Below, piece by piece: positions 1 through 11,889 of a stretch of 64,000 nt of DNA. The stretch lies in contig CM077594.1 of assembly GCA_039654915.1 (NCBI GenBank), positions 20,087,001 to 20,151,000 of the forward strand. The letters run 5' to 3'. Position 1 is the stretch's first letter, and the number at the start of each line of letters is the position of its first letter. The DNA comes from Aquilaria yunnanensis (lineage: Eukaryota > Streptophyta > Magnoliopsida > Malvales > Thymelaeaceae). A program made the translations under genes and the position numbers. The notes under the pieces were generated by a model. It had not been told where the DNA came from. It saw only the letters and a program-made list of their open reading frames with translations, and did not search any database.

Positions 1-968
1 AATTTGTACAAAAAGATGTTCTTGTTAGGATTGTGGGATCAATAAGCTTACTTCTAAACAACTTTGAATGATGATACATGATTTATGTAGTCGACCTCAA
101 TTAGTTGGGGTTAAGACTCAGTTGATTGGTTTATTGATTTGCAAAATGCAAAATACAAGGAAAAGCCACTACTTTATTTTGGCTCACTTGTCTACTAATG
201 TTTTTATGGCTAGTTGATATTGTAAAATTAGCCCAAATAGATGATTCTATGTTAAAAATTGTGTCAGATAAACAGTCTCAAACTATTCTTGAAATACAAC
301 TAAAATGAACGAGAAGTTGATTTTGAGAACCACTATCTTTGAAGTAATTTATTTAGACAGTTGATGTTGCTAGAAAAGTGATCAATCCTAATTCCACTAA
401 ATCAAATCATTAAATTAAAACTTAATTTGATATTCTTTCGATGAATTGTTTTACCATACCAAATATTTGACACAATCTTATACTAATTTCATTTTTAAGT
501 GATCTTGTTGATCTATTTCATTGAACAAAATATTTTTTTTTATCATAGTTAAAACTTTAATGGTCCATTCTATATTAACTAAAAAAACTTAGACGGCCGT
601 ATTGCGCTAAATGCAAACACATCAAATTGATTCTTTATTAAGTGATTTTACTTTTTACCTAACTATAAAAGTATATGATTCTTTGTCCATTCAATGACAA
701 AAAATTAAAATTCACGACACACTTGTGCTCTTATATTTGTTTTCATGTTATATTATTCTCTTATAAAATAAGGGGAAGAAAAGCTAGTTATAAACTCATA
801 AGGCCGGGCCTTTGACTTTAGTGTTGACCATGGCTGCGTGGCCAAAACGTAGTGACAAAACGTGACAGGGATAAAAGCACCAGGTGTCAGAAGCGGTGCC
901 GCCTAATGCACGTTGAAGTCGCCTCTAACACGTGATGTGATGGCTGTCTTATCATTAGGCCTCACATT
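1..968. other. AT-rich intergenic DNA, no gene seen
   Basis: No open frame with recognisable protein content, no RNA gene and no clear repeat ends. Positions 780-960 are richer in GC and contain CACGTG-like and TGAC-containing words, but no gene follows, so I do not call a promoter. Confidence 0.5.
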
Positions 969-980
969 TTTTGTTTTAAT

Positions 981-2437
981 CTGAAATACCCGTTCAGTCC
1001 CTGAACTCGGTTGTTGAGGATATTTAGAACTTTAACTCGGACCAAATCAATTCCTGAATTTGGTTAAGTTGGCCAGTTAAACCCTTTAACCCACACATTT
1101 CATCGTGTGACTTCGAAACAAATAACAGTGTTCGTCCTCTGAGATTTGATGACACATCTAAATTGTTAGGATTAGAATTATAACATCAAATGTACCATGA
1201 AGAGTACACATATATTTCATTTGTTTCACAAAAGTTGATTTTTTTACCTTTTTAGACTAAAATTTGACTTAAATATATCAATATTAGTTTGTATTGTAAA
1301 AAAATTTAAAAAAATATATTTCAAAACTAGAGTCTTTAAGATACTATTTTCATATAATTTATATAAGAAATTTAAAAAAAAATATTATGAATTAATCACT
1401 ATGAATGGTAAAGAAAGCAAGTTTTGCGAGACGATGGTAGCAATTGTTTTGTGAAGGAAAAATCGCAAGAGCCCATCCAAAACTTCATGTTCTTTTACTA
1501 CTCTATCCTGATTTTATGAACTTCACAAATAAGCCATCATTTTTCTCAAGATGTGTTTGGCTGGAGGTCAGCCATTTGATCAGATCTGTTGAGCCCCAAA
1601 TCTTCCTCAACAGCTGCGAACGCCATAATAGCCAATTCCGACGATAGCAATATGCCCATTTCTTTTATCTGATTAGAAAAGAGAAGCTCTTAAGTATGAG
1701 ACAAGCATGGCTCTAACAAGTTGGAAGCATCCAAAATTCCAAAGTCTCGTAACCTTCGTCGCCATTAAAAATTCAAGAAAGAAAAAAAAATTAGAGGAAA
1801 AAAAGATTCTTTTTTCTTTCCTTTCTTCATGCGTGAAAGATTTGCAAACAAATTTAAGGCAAGACACAAAAATAAGAGCACATTTCACTGCTTCTTCTTT
1901 AAGTTGTATATAATAAAATAAAAGAACTCAACGATCAACCCAGACAAGAAAGAGAAAGAGCAGACTACAGAGACAGATAGCGATGATACATTGAGCAATG
2001 CTTGAAATTGAATAATTCTTCTTCTTTCTCTGAAGCTTGATCCATTTTTTTTACTTTTTGTAGCCTCCAAATTGTTCTGTGATAGTTTATGAAAGTGTCT
2101 GTACATTTTTATGTTTTTGTTCTTTTAAAAAGCTGAAGTGAATCGAATTAGGATTTTTTTGCAAAAACGCTCCGAAGACAAAAAAGGGCCATGGAAATTT
2201 GGTCTAAGAGTGCTCAACTGGATCTCCTATTTCACACATGAAGATGCTGCGGAGTGTCAGCCTTTCAACATTTTTTGTGGCAGTGCAAACAGAGGCCGAA
2301 CGGCGTTACATCACGTGTAAGTCAAAGGGTTTGACTAATCCACTTAACCAAGTTTAAGGACTGAGTTGACCTAAATTAAAATTCAGGGAGTAAGGATCTT
2401 GGTCAACTGATTTTCAGGGGTTGAAGGAGTATTTTCA
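981..2437. mobile_element. Degenerate long-TIR element, Mutator-like
   Basis: The first about 150 bases (from CTGAAATACCCGTTCAGTCC) pair, when reverse-complemented, with 2290-2437 (inverted end GTGAAAATACTCC). Shared blocks include the inverted pair TTTGGTTAAGTTG / CTTGGTTAAGTGG and a run reading AAACCCTTTAAC / AAACCCTTTGAC. Long, diverged TIRs with unrelated internal DNA fit a non-autonomous Mutator-like element. I could not find a convincing 9-bp TSD, so the ends are approximate. The interior carries a Stowaway-like MITE and purine/pyrimidine tracts but no recognisable transposase. Confidence 0.45.
1213..1438. mobile_element. Diverged Stowaway-like MITE
   Basis: It resembles the better preserved copies at 27167-27404 and 31205-31441: a left end related to TTTCACAAAAGTTGA, an internal run like AATTTGACTTAAATATAT, and a right part with AATCACTATGAATGGTAAAG. 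It is more decayed than those copies, its TA target site is not clear, and it lies inside the long-TIR element at 981-2437. Confidence 0.45.
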
Positions 2438-2449
2438 CCTATGTTTCAG

Positions 2450-3552
2450 TCCCGAAATATAAACAGTTAGTTTTAGATTTCCTTTGAGAATTATTGAAAA
2501 AAATCTAGTAATTTATACTGAGAAAAGATGAATATGTTAAATGATATTAACTGTTAAAAAATTATTACATAATTTAAATTTATTAAAAAATTTGTTACCA
2601 AACATCTTAAATTAGATTTCAAAAAGGTTAATTTCACATAATATTACAATGGTTTTCGTTTTTCATATTGATCAACCACATAAAGAAAAGTTTTTAAAAT
2701 TGACTATTTACATAATTGCAAAATTTTAGGAAATTTTAAAAAATGTAAACTTTTGGGACTGAAATTGAAAAAGTGGAAGTTTTAAGGACCAAAGTATTAT
2801 TCCCCCAAACATCACTGGTTTATTCACCAAAAAAATAGAAATAAAAAATAAAAAGATCCATGTCGAAATTGAGCCACATGCAAATAGTGTTTATTAGTGA
2901 TTCTGCCTTTATTTTTTGTTTTCGATTTTCCTCCCTTTTTTCTAAAGAAAAAAACAAAAAAATATAGGAGTAGATAGAAACTATTCTTAAAAGAGCAACA
3001 TCTTATTTACGTTGGAATAATTTATTGTACTATTAATAAGAAATTTTATTAGTTAGAACGACTTAATGACTAATCCAAATACATGAAAATCAACCCTTCA
3101 AGGTTAGCACGCTTCCTCTCCTCCAACCCCTTCCCTTTTGCCATCTCTCCCATCTTCTTCTGCCTTTTTTTTGGCCAGATTCAAACTTTGGCCTAAGTAT
3201 GGCCGGATCTCTTTCAATATTTTTATTGCATAATTGACCTTATCCAATATTATCTATCAGATTTTATAGCGAATATAGTCTCCTTAAAATCTTAGTGTTC
3301 AAGAGTGATTCGAGATTTTTGAATTCACCAAAATCTCAATTCTATTGGGTGTTTTGATACCTAGCAACAAATATGAAGATGATTGCATAGAATAAAATCA
3401 TTTTTTATTTTTTATTTTTAGGTTTTATAGGCAATTATTTTATTTTTATAGATATTTTTGTTCAAGCTTCTAATATCATGTTGGTTTTAGCACTACTTTG
3501 TTATTATTGGTTTGGTTTGGACTTTGTTCCAGTTACTTGTAAGTTCTACACT
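2450..3552. other. AT-rich intergenic DNA with a dispersed repeat
   Basis: No gene. Positions 3095-3460 resemble the last 400 bases of the window (see the repeat entry). The rest is AT-rich and featureless to me. Confidence 0.5.
3095..3460 (+). repeat. Dispersed repeat, copy 1 (partner at 63600-63990)
   Basis: Similar in the same orientation to 63600-63990. Shared stretches include CCTCTCCTC, TTATCCAATATTATCTATCA (against TTATATGATGTTATTTATCA), TTGCATAGAATAAAATCATT (against TTGTATAGAATAAAATCATT) and a GGTTTTATAGGCAATT-like run. Both copies are diverged and I see no coding potential, LTR ends or TIRs, so the class is unknown. Confidence 0.5.
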
Positions 3553-3561
3553 CCATATTTA

Positions 3562-4468
3562 GGCTTAACTGCAGAAACAGCCCCTAAACTTGACCAACTC
3601 GAGCGAGTTGGTCCAAAACTCAGATCTCAGTGAAAATTGACCCCTCAACTTTGAAAATATTAGCAGCTCAGTCCATGTGCTACAGTAATTGACGGTTGGA
3701 GTTTGGAGAGGCTGAAGTGGCAGTTTGTAATCGCCTTCTCTAGCAACGAACTGCCACCACCGCCATTCTACATCATGCTGCAGCCATGTCCACCATTTTC
3801 GTTGGCCAAGAAGAAACAAAGATGAGGTCGCTGCAATCTCCTCTGATGACGAATTGCCTCCTTCGCTGACGAATCGCTCAATTGAGAGACCGGAAGACTC
3901 ATTCATTGCCATTAAGACGACGCCGTAGTAGGAGTCCGAGATAAAAGCCGCAACCACAGCTGTTAGAGCTAAAAATTCAGTCTTCGACCTCTGAGTCCAT
4001 CTTTGTCTGCCTTGCAGACTGCTCTTTGATTCATGGTCGTGACTCGGATCGTAGGCCTTGCGCGAAGCGTGGCGAATCGTCTTCTTGAACTTTCTGATCT
4101 TCCTCTTCTCCCTGTGTGAACGAGGCGGCGGCACGTAGAAGAGTGATTTTCGGTGGCCATGATGACGAGTGGGCGGCAGCCATGACGACGGGACCTCCAC
4201 AACGACGAAACTTGCTCTAATCGGAATTGTTGACTCACACTTGAAAGAAACTGACCACACTGATGCGGACAAGGCAGGGCCACGTTAAATCCACCTCAAC
4301 TGCTAACTGCCGCTTCAGCCTCTCCAAACGCCAACCGCCAATTACTGTAGCATGTGGACTGAACTGCTAACTTTTTCAAAGTTGAGGGGCCAATTTTTAC
4401 TGAGTGCTGAGTTTTGGACCAACTCGCTCGAGTTGGCCAAGTTCAGGGGCTGTTTCTGCGGTTAAGCC
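3562..4468. mobile_element. Mutator-like non-autonomous element with perfect 9-bp TSD
   Basis: A 907-bp element with about 160-bp TIRs beginning GGCTTAACTGCAGAAACAGC on the left; the right end, inverted, begins GGCTTAACCGCAGAAACAGC. It is flanked by the perfect 9-bp direct repeat CCATATTTA at 3553-3561 and 4469-4477, the target-site size typical of Mutator-like elements. The interior (about 3725-4290) is much richer in GC and keeps long open frames on the minus strand, as in Pack-MULEs that carry captured host gene pieces. No transposase is present. I do not recognise the source of the internal sequence. Confidence 0.9.
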
Positions 4469-4477
4469 CCATATTTA

Positions 4478-5877
4478 TTCTAACTTATTTGAAAGGTTTA
4501 GTTTGATCTGATTATTTTTCCTTTATTTAATATCACAGGAATAAATAGACCTTTTATGGCCAGCTTTATGTTACTATTATCTATTAGAGTTTTATACCGT
4601 TTATTTGCTTGTAATGTACCGTTTGACTAACTTTTAATTAGAATAAAACATTTTTTCAAAAAAAAATCCAAATACAAAATCTTGTATCACAGTAAATAAT
4701 TACAAATTTAATAATTGCCACATATATTATTAAAAATGCTTGGAAGATGTTATCTTTAAATCTTCCTTTAAATAGATACTTGCCCCAAGCTTGCATTGTT
4801 TAAGTACTGAAGGAACAGTACCCAATTTTATTCGATAAGGAAGTGTTGTGTTCCTTTCAAGTAGCCGGAAACAGCAACAAGAAACCCCCACCCAACAAAG
4901 GATGATAATGGATTGGTTGAATCCCTTACTGGCAAATACCCACTCATGGGTTGCGGATATTGTTGTGAAAATTTATCTGATTGGTGGGTACAGGCGAATA
5001 CGTGTTTGGGGTCTATCTGTCCTACGAACCCATGATGGAGGTTTCATTGTGATTGCTGTTGTATTTCTGAAAGAAAAATTTTCAATTATTCAGATTCTTT
5101 TGGTGATCTTACATTTGGTTTTATATATGTATAGTATAACAAAGACATTAAAGACAATCAATAATTAGGAGCCTATTTGTACTTATTATATTTATTGGTA
5201 TTATTTCTGTTATAGATGTTGTATGTCTTGTATTTAATGGAGAAAAATTTTATTGAGTTCCTTTTAGATTATTATTAATGTATTAAAAAATAGTCATTAT
5301 ATTTCCAAATTGTATATTTATTGAAATCTTAGCCCAAAAAGCATTTTTTAATTTTTTTTTTAAGAAAAAATAACTATTTATTATTAATTGTCTTTTATTT
5401 AGGCTTTTTAAGTTATCTTTTTAAAATTTTATTCAACTTTTACTTAATAAAAAATTTATATAAAAATAAAAAGTTATTCCAACCCCATGAAACCCAAACA
5501 AAACCAACATCTCTTAAACTTATTTTTCCTTAAATTATACACACACAGAGAAGCATTATAAGTTTAAAGTACAAGAATCTACCCCAAAAAAATTTGAGAG
5601 AAATGTCTACCGTGTGAGACCTGGAGTACTAGAGTTGAAATTTAACCACTTTTTGGTTTTCTAGTATTTTAGGAGTGCGTCATCACTTGAACTCCCACCA
5701 TAACTAGGGATATATGCGTCCTCAGCCAGCAGAGCTGACAGCTGAAGACTTTCCTAAATTTCCAATTATATATGCTTGCTCTTAAGGTTTGGTTCACTGA
5801 ATTTATAAAATTTCCTCATAATTTTCTCCCCACCAACGCTTTAGCTTTTCCTCAAAAAAGTGTAAACCTTACAAATA
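4478..5877. other. Intergenic DNA with one weak unrecognised ORF
   Basis: 4848-5168 on the plus strand is open for 106 codons, but the frame starts at a non-ATG codon (the first internal ATG comes about 19 codons in) and matches no family I know. Its last third would be a hydrophobic helix. The rest is AT-rich. Confidence 0.4.
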
Positions 5878-7104
5878 GGCCTAAATTTATATTTCACTCC
5901 TTAAACTTTGTGAATTGGTACACATAAGCTCCTCCACGGATGAAAATGTGACGTTTGCTTGGTTTAGGACTCACATGAAAATGAGAGTTAATATGAAGGA
6001 CATTGTTGGTATTCTACCACAATGTGAGAGATCGAGAGTTCTGCCTATGGCTACAAGAAGCAGGATTGCCACTGCTTATAAAAAAACAATAAAAAACTTA
6101 TACAAGAAGTTAAAGTTCTTTTAGGAAAATTAAATAATACTAACTCATGTTGATATTTTGGTAAAAAAATAATTGACAAAAAATAAATAATTTAATTTTA
6201 ATAAAGACTAATGTGTTACTTTATTTGTGCTGACAGTTTTATAATAATCTAAAAAGTACCATGAGATAATTTGCATTTTGAGGTATTGAGGGATTTGTTT
6301 TTTTCATGTTGGAACCAAACGAAAAATAAAAAAAATAAAATTCAAATGAAAAATATTGGTGAAAAGCAAAAGCCCGAGATGGCAAACAACGTAACATTAA
6401 TTTATGTGATAATATGGCATGAATTTGCCTATTATGAAAAGTAAGAGCAAAAGTACACTATTGCAATAGTAAAAATTTAAAATAACTCTAGTTAAAAAAC
6501 TCCATTAATAAGCGAGCCTTTTTAATGTTCTATAGTATAATGTCAACTAGGTTCTTTAAGTTCACTTTCTCTTTCGTTTAATAAAGACTAATGTGTTACT
6601 TTATTTGTGTTGACAGTTCTATAATAAAGTCTAAAAAGTACCATGAGATAATTTTCATTTTGAGTTATTGAGGGATTTTTTTTTCTTGTTGGTACCAAAT
6701 GAAAAATAAAAAAAAGATAAAAATTCAAATGAAAAATATTAGTGAAAAGGAAAAGCTCGAGATGACTAACAACATAACATTAATTTCTGTCATAATATGC
6801 CATGAATTTGCCTATTATGAAAAGTAAGAGCAAAAGTACACTATTTCAATAATAAAAATTTAAAATAACTCTAGTAGAAAAAACTCCATTAATAAGCGAG
6901 TCTTTTTAATGTCTTGTAGTATAATGCCAACTAGGTCTTTTAAGTTCACTTTTTCTCTCGTTTGAGTTCTAAAATAGGCAATAGTGATTTTTCCATCGGT
7001 CAAAGGGCTTATGTTTCCCACTTTACAAAGTTAAGGGCTAAATAGTTTCAAGATGGGTTGTGTGAAAAGTCATCAAAATTTAAGGGTGAATTATGAATTA
7101 GGCC
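5878..7104. mobile_element. Long-TIR element, Mutator-like, with internal tandem duplication
   Basis: The left end GGCCTAAATTTATATTTCAC pairs with the inverted right end GGCCTAATTCATAATTCACC, and similarity runs on past CTTAAACTTTG and ACATAAGC. No matching 9-bp TSD was found, so the boundaries are approximate. The middle is a 380-bp tandem duplication. There is no transposase-like frame. Confidence 0.55.
6200..6963 (+). repeat. Tandem duplication, two units of about 380 bp
   Basis: Unit 1 is 6200-6579 and unit 2 is 6580-6963. Both start AATAAAGACTAATGTGTTAC and run in parallel through CCATGAGATAATTT, GCCTATTATGAAAAGTAAGA and CTCCATTAATAAGCGAG, ending at TTCACTTT..CTCTCGTTT. By eye they are well over 90 percent identical with a few small indels. 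No coding potential is seen. Confidence 0.9.
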
Positions 7105-7120
7105 AAGTATAACAACCCCA

Positions 7121-7149
<29 letters not shown>
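7121..7149. repeat. Poly-C run of 29 followed by GGGG
   Basis: An uninterrupted run of 29 C, preceded by CCCCA and followed directly by GGGG. The C-then-G junction can form a small hairpin and is also a classic place for polymerase slippage or an assembly join, so its true length is uncertain. Confidence 0.9.
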
Positions 7150-7151
<2 letters not shown>

Positions 7152-7930
7152 GGCCCATATACATGTTTTTTTTTCCTATGAAGAATAATCCATATGTTAT
7201 GAATATACGTGCTTTATGAGTGGCACACCCAACACTTTTACAAAGTAGGGGCAAGAAAAAATTATATTGCTAAACTGTAATCTTCATAAAGTAGTTTACC
7301 TTTTGATGAGGACAGAAATACATTTACCCATAAGATTTAAGGATTCTAATGAGGTTATACCAATTTCTTTATTTCCTTCATATTTTCTCAATTTACCATC
7401 ATTTCTCTTTTCTATGCCATGTTTCTTTCATCCGCCATAACCCCTAAATTCTAAAAGGACTTCCATTTCTCTTTTCATTTGCCTTGGTTTGAGCATTCGG
7501 CATTTTTTTATTATTGATAGGCAACAGGCTCAGATGATTAAAATCCGGAAGTCTTAGGATTAGTAAAAAAGGCCGTCCTGGGGGCCCAAAATAGACCTTA
7601 AGGAACTTCTCCACGAAAGGAAAATATATCCCGTAAATATGGGATAAGTTATAGGATTCTTATTCCAAAAATGAATTACCCAGAGCTCATTTTAGCTATA
7701 TGAACCCCTCCAAATGTCAATCTTGAAGTACGGCATTCTGACTCTCCTTTCTTTGTCTGTTACTCTTTACTTGCCAGAAATCTAACTTGATCGTCGGAGG
7801 GTTTCCCCTGAGAACACTTCCCAAGGCTTTGACAATTATTTGCACGTGCAGGGTCCTAGTCTGTAATTCACCTCTCAGATGATCCAAGCCTTTGTGATCC
7901 CTTCAATTATCAATTATATAAATAGTAATA
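7150..7930. other. Intergenic DNA, nothing recognised
   Basis: No open frame with family resemblance and no repeat ends that I can pair. The segment separates two long-TIR elements. Confidence 0.45.
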
Positions 7931-8007
7931 GGCCAAAATCCCTATTGCTCTATACTCACTTAGACACTTTGCACCTTGAACTACCGAACAAACCAAATCA
8001 AACCCTC

Positions 8008-9421
8008 TGTAGGGTTTTGGGAACCAAACAAGCGTAGCAAAATTTAACCGAAACCCTCTAGGATCCAAGTAAAACAGGTAAACTGGGTGTTAAAAAATTT
8101 TTATACATAATTTCAGTTGAGATCTCTCACCCAACTGTAGAGTTGAATCACAAAACCTGAACAGTTGACATATTCAGGCTCTCTATGGTATCCACTCGAG
8201 CCTCTTAGGATCATCACGCTTCCACCATGTCCCGGTAGATGTGTTTCTCTTACGTTCGCAGTGCTAGCTTGCGTCCTTCAAGAAATAGCAAGAGAAGAGT
8301 GCGACTGTCTCCTTTTTGGGAGGCTAGGGCAAGGGCTGCGAATTTCTTACTAAAAGTTGTATTTATAGTGAGACTCAACTTCTAGTCTAATGGGTTTCAA
8401 AGCCCTAATCAAATTAGGCTTCAATTTCGAGCTTAATATTGGCTCAACTTTTGGGCCAATTATTAACACGAAATTATCATGAAACCATAACCCAAATAAT
8501 TAGCCAATGTATTCTAATAATCCAAATAGCTTTATGTGTACAACCCAATAGGCTCTTACTACGTTGGCAATGATCATAAATGTGATTTATGATCATAAGC
8601 AATGAGCGGTGTCTAGTGACACATCATTGCTGCCCAAGTGACAAGATTGTCGGTGATTTGACTAAACTTTTATGATCATTACCCATATGTGTCATTTTCC
8701 CTTTGTCCAAGATATCAAAACTAAGCACAAGACATGGAATGTGTTACTCTCGTATAGCTCAATCTTTGGTTTCTTGATTACCAAGTAGACTAACTTAAAT
8801 TGATGATATTGATATCGTATATCAACTCATTTGAGCATAGCCATGCATTTTCTAAGTCTCACTTTATCAAGGGGCCCGAAGATATCACTCTCGTTATATA
8901 AGAGGGACAAATCTCATATTGATCAGACAAATCCCTCTGCATGATATGTGACATACCCAATGACCTCATTCAAGTTCACTTCAGTTACGAGCAACAAAGG
9001 GAAATATCAAAGTATGTGACTCACATGTAGGAAACCTTGATGACCTTAGGTCAAAGGACTACATATACCATGATCACTATAAGAATCACTTATGACACTC
9101 ATATAACAATCTATGTAGCGTTCTCATGGTGGGTTGGTCCAGTACATAAGTTCTCTAACTTGTACCCATATGTAGACTACATATCTTATATTAGTCTCCA
9201 CATATGTTAATCGTTATGTATTATTGTAACCCGCTCCACAATAATACTAGACCAGGGACATTTGAGAATATCATTATTCTAGGGTTACAATTATGTTTAT
9301 TACGTTACGCAGAAACAAAACAACAAATATAGTTGCTGGATTAATGCCTTAATAAAATATTATGGTTCAATGTGCAAAAATACAATCATCTCATGATTGA
9401 CTTTTGGGCACAATACTAACA
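8008..9421 (+). mobile_element. Solo LTR, family A, copy 1
   Basis: A 1414-bp sequence starting TGTAGGG and ending ACTAACA, flanked by the perfect 5-bp direct repeat CCCTC (8003-8007 and 9422-9426). TG..CA termini, a 5-bp TSD, and a near-identical second copy at 43307-44723 mark it as an LTR left after recombination removed the internal region and its partner. A TATA-like GTTGTATTTATAGTGAGACT lies about 350 bp from the left end. No gag or pol sequence adjoins it, so the superfamily is unknown. Confidence 0.88.
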
Positions 9422-9548
9422 CCCTCAACTTTGTAAACTCGGATAGTTGAGTCCTTTAACTTATATTCAATCTCATGTGATCTCATGTGCCATGGATAGC
9501 GTAACTTGTTTAACGGAGCAATGTCATTTTGCCCTCCGCCAATCCTAA

Positions 9549-9749
9549 CTAAGACTTGGTCGAAGCAACGTATGACTCCATCTTTAGCCTTCGCACTTCC
9601 AAAGGCCCCGATGCTCTGCTTCTAGAGTGTTTTTTTATGAGGCTTTCGTTCATAAGTTGCTCAATAATCTCCTTGATTTGTGTGACCTTAGAAAAGTAAA
9701 ATCGGTGAGGAAGCTTCCACCGTTGATTTGGTCCCGTTCCAATGTTCAA
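9549..9749 (-). pseudogene. Possible Ty3/Gypsy reverse-transcriptase fragment
   Basis: A 66-codon open frame whose first half resembles the region just before the first RT motif of Gypsy polyproteins: a GTGPNQR-like stretch, then an aromatic/basic block, then an EIIEQLMNESLI helix where Gypsy elements have E-I-x-x-x-V-x-E-x-L-x-x-G-I-I. The resemblance fades afterwards and no catalytic motif follows. It lies inside the Mutator-like element at 7931-10551 and may be captured or nested debris. Confidence 0.3.
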
Positions 9750-9827
9750 TTTTTTTTTTTATTATTATAGCTTTGTTTTCTGTTTTTATATAGAGTCTTC
9801 CAATAGAAGCAGTTTCTGAACACGCAT

Positions 9828-10086
9828 CAATGGGGGAATTATCGACTGTGGAAAATGACTATATAAGCGAAGCTTCGTCCATGTACCGGTCAAATTCACT
9901 AGCGACGATTGGCAACCGGAAGGGTTGAAGTCGGAGCTCCGTTGATGAAATCTGATTTAGTGACTTCTCTGCTTATTTTTGGGGTGATGTTTGGAGGCCG
10001 ACGCCAATGAAAGCTTGCTTGGGAGACATCTCTCTTGGCTCCACTAGCAACAACACCAGTGTTCATTCTTTCACTTTTCCTGCATA
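9828..10086 (+). pseudogene. Captured coding-like fragment, source unknown
   Basis: From the ATG at 9830 the plus frame reads MGELSTVENDYISEASSMY and goes on with gene-like, not AT-driven, composition, but is broken by TGA codons after about 32 and 43 codons. Further on it is open through an FSAYFWGDVW-like stretch. The fragment is richer in GC than its surroundings and sits inside a Mutator-like element. I do not recognise the parent gene. Confidence 0.35.
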
Positions 10087-10560
10087 AGCTAGCATTTATT
10101 AGTTGATTACACTTTTGTTTTTCTTCACTTTAAAAATTAAAGAGCTTCCTCGCCCGAATTAGCTCTCTCTCCTCAAAACCCGAGTTCGTCTTCACAAGCC
10201 CACTTGCTTCACTTAGTACAACCAGTTGTTACGGCTCTACTTCACCAAGATCCTTAAGGAAGGCAACAACCTTACCAGTTTTTTGATTTGTGGGATCTTG
10301 AAGTACTAGCTTACGAAGCTTCCATTGAAGGAAGCCCTTAACAGGGTCCGCCTTTAATTACCCAATTATTGCTGCTCCGTTAAGCAAGTGATGCTGCCCA
10401 TGACACATGAGATCACGTGAGATTGAATCTGAGTTAAAGTACTAAACTGTCCGAGTTTAGAGAGTTAAGGGTTTGATCTAGTCCGTTCAGTAGTTTAGGG
10501 TGCAAAGTATCTAAGTGAGTATAGTTCAGGGGAGTAATAGGGATTTTGGCCTTAATAATA

Positions 10561-11889
10561 TCAACATAATGAATTAATGATAGCAAAGCACCAGCCCATA
10601 TTCAAACATTATTGTACCACACATTAACTCATCTCTAACATAAGAACATATGACTTTCAACGAGGCGGAGTTATGTAAATGGTATATAATTTTTAGAAAA
10701 TATTCATTAAGACCCATATAAAATTTTAGATAACAACTATGCTTACTACAAAATGTATGAAATTAATTTTGATTGGTAGAGCTAATTTCTTGCCTCTACA
10801 CCTAACTTCAAATACAAATAATGTCAAAATTAACCATCAAAACCCAATCCTAAATCAAGTTATCGGGTCAGAATGCCATTTAGAAAATATGTATGCCCAT
10901 TCTAGAGCGAGGAGAAGCAGCTCAGGTTTGTCTAGGACTTTATCTAAGGAATAAAAAATTGGGGTAAGTTTAATATGAAGCATACACTTTGTCTTTATAT
11001 ATATTTGTATTCTAATACTATCAATCATAATATAAAATAAATATGAATACATTACGTCTCATGTCCTCCTAGAATTGGAGATGTGTTCAAATTAAATATC
11101 AAATATGTATAAACTTGGTTTACAAAGAAAGTGAGAGATTTGCACAAATAATGTGTGACAGATGTACAAATGAGATTGTTGATATGTTTTAGATATATTG
11201 AATAGTATGTATGGGTTTAATAAGCTCCCATAAAAAAAGCAAGAATGAGAGCTTCAAATTTTGTTTCCCACCAAAATTTGAGATATATACAAGTCAGATG
11301 ACTAATATGTATGAAACTCAATGTATGTAGCAAATGATAGACATGTGTAGAATATGTGACACATATGTACAAATGATATTGCAGAACTGTTACTGATATA
11401 TTATGTTTTTATTGTAAATGATTTTATAAATTCTTCCACATTATTTTTTTACATGTGTACCAATAATTAAAATTATAGCTTAAAAATAAATTTAGGGTAA
11501 AATTAGGTAAATGGAGAAAAATTGAGAGCTGAAACAAAACTAGCCCAAAAAATTCTAAAAATCATGTTTGCAATGAAACAAAGCGAAAGTCAACACTTCT
11601 TCGCTTTGACAATGGGGTGGACAAATGAGGGGGGTGGTGGCTTGAGTCTAACTTTGGCAACTCAGACAACTTATAGGTGGGCAAACAAAGAACGGGGATG
11701 TTGGATGATGGCAGATCGAAAATAGGATGCGATGGAGTGGAAGGGGTTCCCATCAGCTACTCTTCCTCGAGTTGGTGTCATTGATAGTCGGTGATGCTGG
11801 ATAATGCAACATGGAATGAGGTCAGATGGCATTACCAAACTTCTTGTGATGGGGTCACGTTAGAGACAAATGAGATTGACGGCGAGGAG
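10561..11889. other. AT-rich intergenic DNA
   Basis: Nothing recognised beyond low-complexity AT runs and scattered ATGTGTAC/ATGTGTAG words around 11130-11460. Confidence 0.5.

Larger units (their letters stand above)
7931..10551. mobile_element. Mutator-like element with nested solo LTR
   Basis: TIRs of about 180 bp: the left begins GGCCAAAATCCCTATTGCTC and the inverted right end begins GGCCAAAATCCCTATTACTC. Both continue through ACTCACTTAGA(C/T)ACTTTGCACC and AATCTCA(T/C)GTGATCTCATGTG. The flanking 9-mers ATAGTAATA (7922-7930) and TTAATAATA (10552-10560) agree at 7 of 9 positions, a plausible aged TSD. The left TIR is split by the solo LTR at 8008-9421. The interior (about 9540-10370) carries gene-like fragments rather than a transposase, as in a Pack-MULE. 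Confidence 0.75.

Noticed and set aside
4848..5168. 106-codon ORF
   Set aside because: Non-ATG start, no family resemblance and no gene context; mentioned only as intergenic content.
7048..7254. Minus-strand ORF with a poly-Gly run
   Set aside because: The Gly run is the translation of the C29 tract; no other coding sign.
8165..8353. 62-codon ORF conserved with 43465-43653
   Set aside because: Conservation follows from both lying in copies of the same LTR; the frame begins at a non-ATG codon and matches no protein family.
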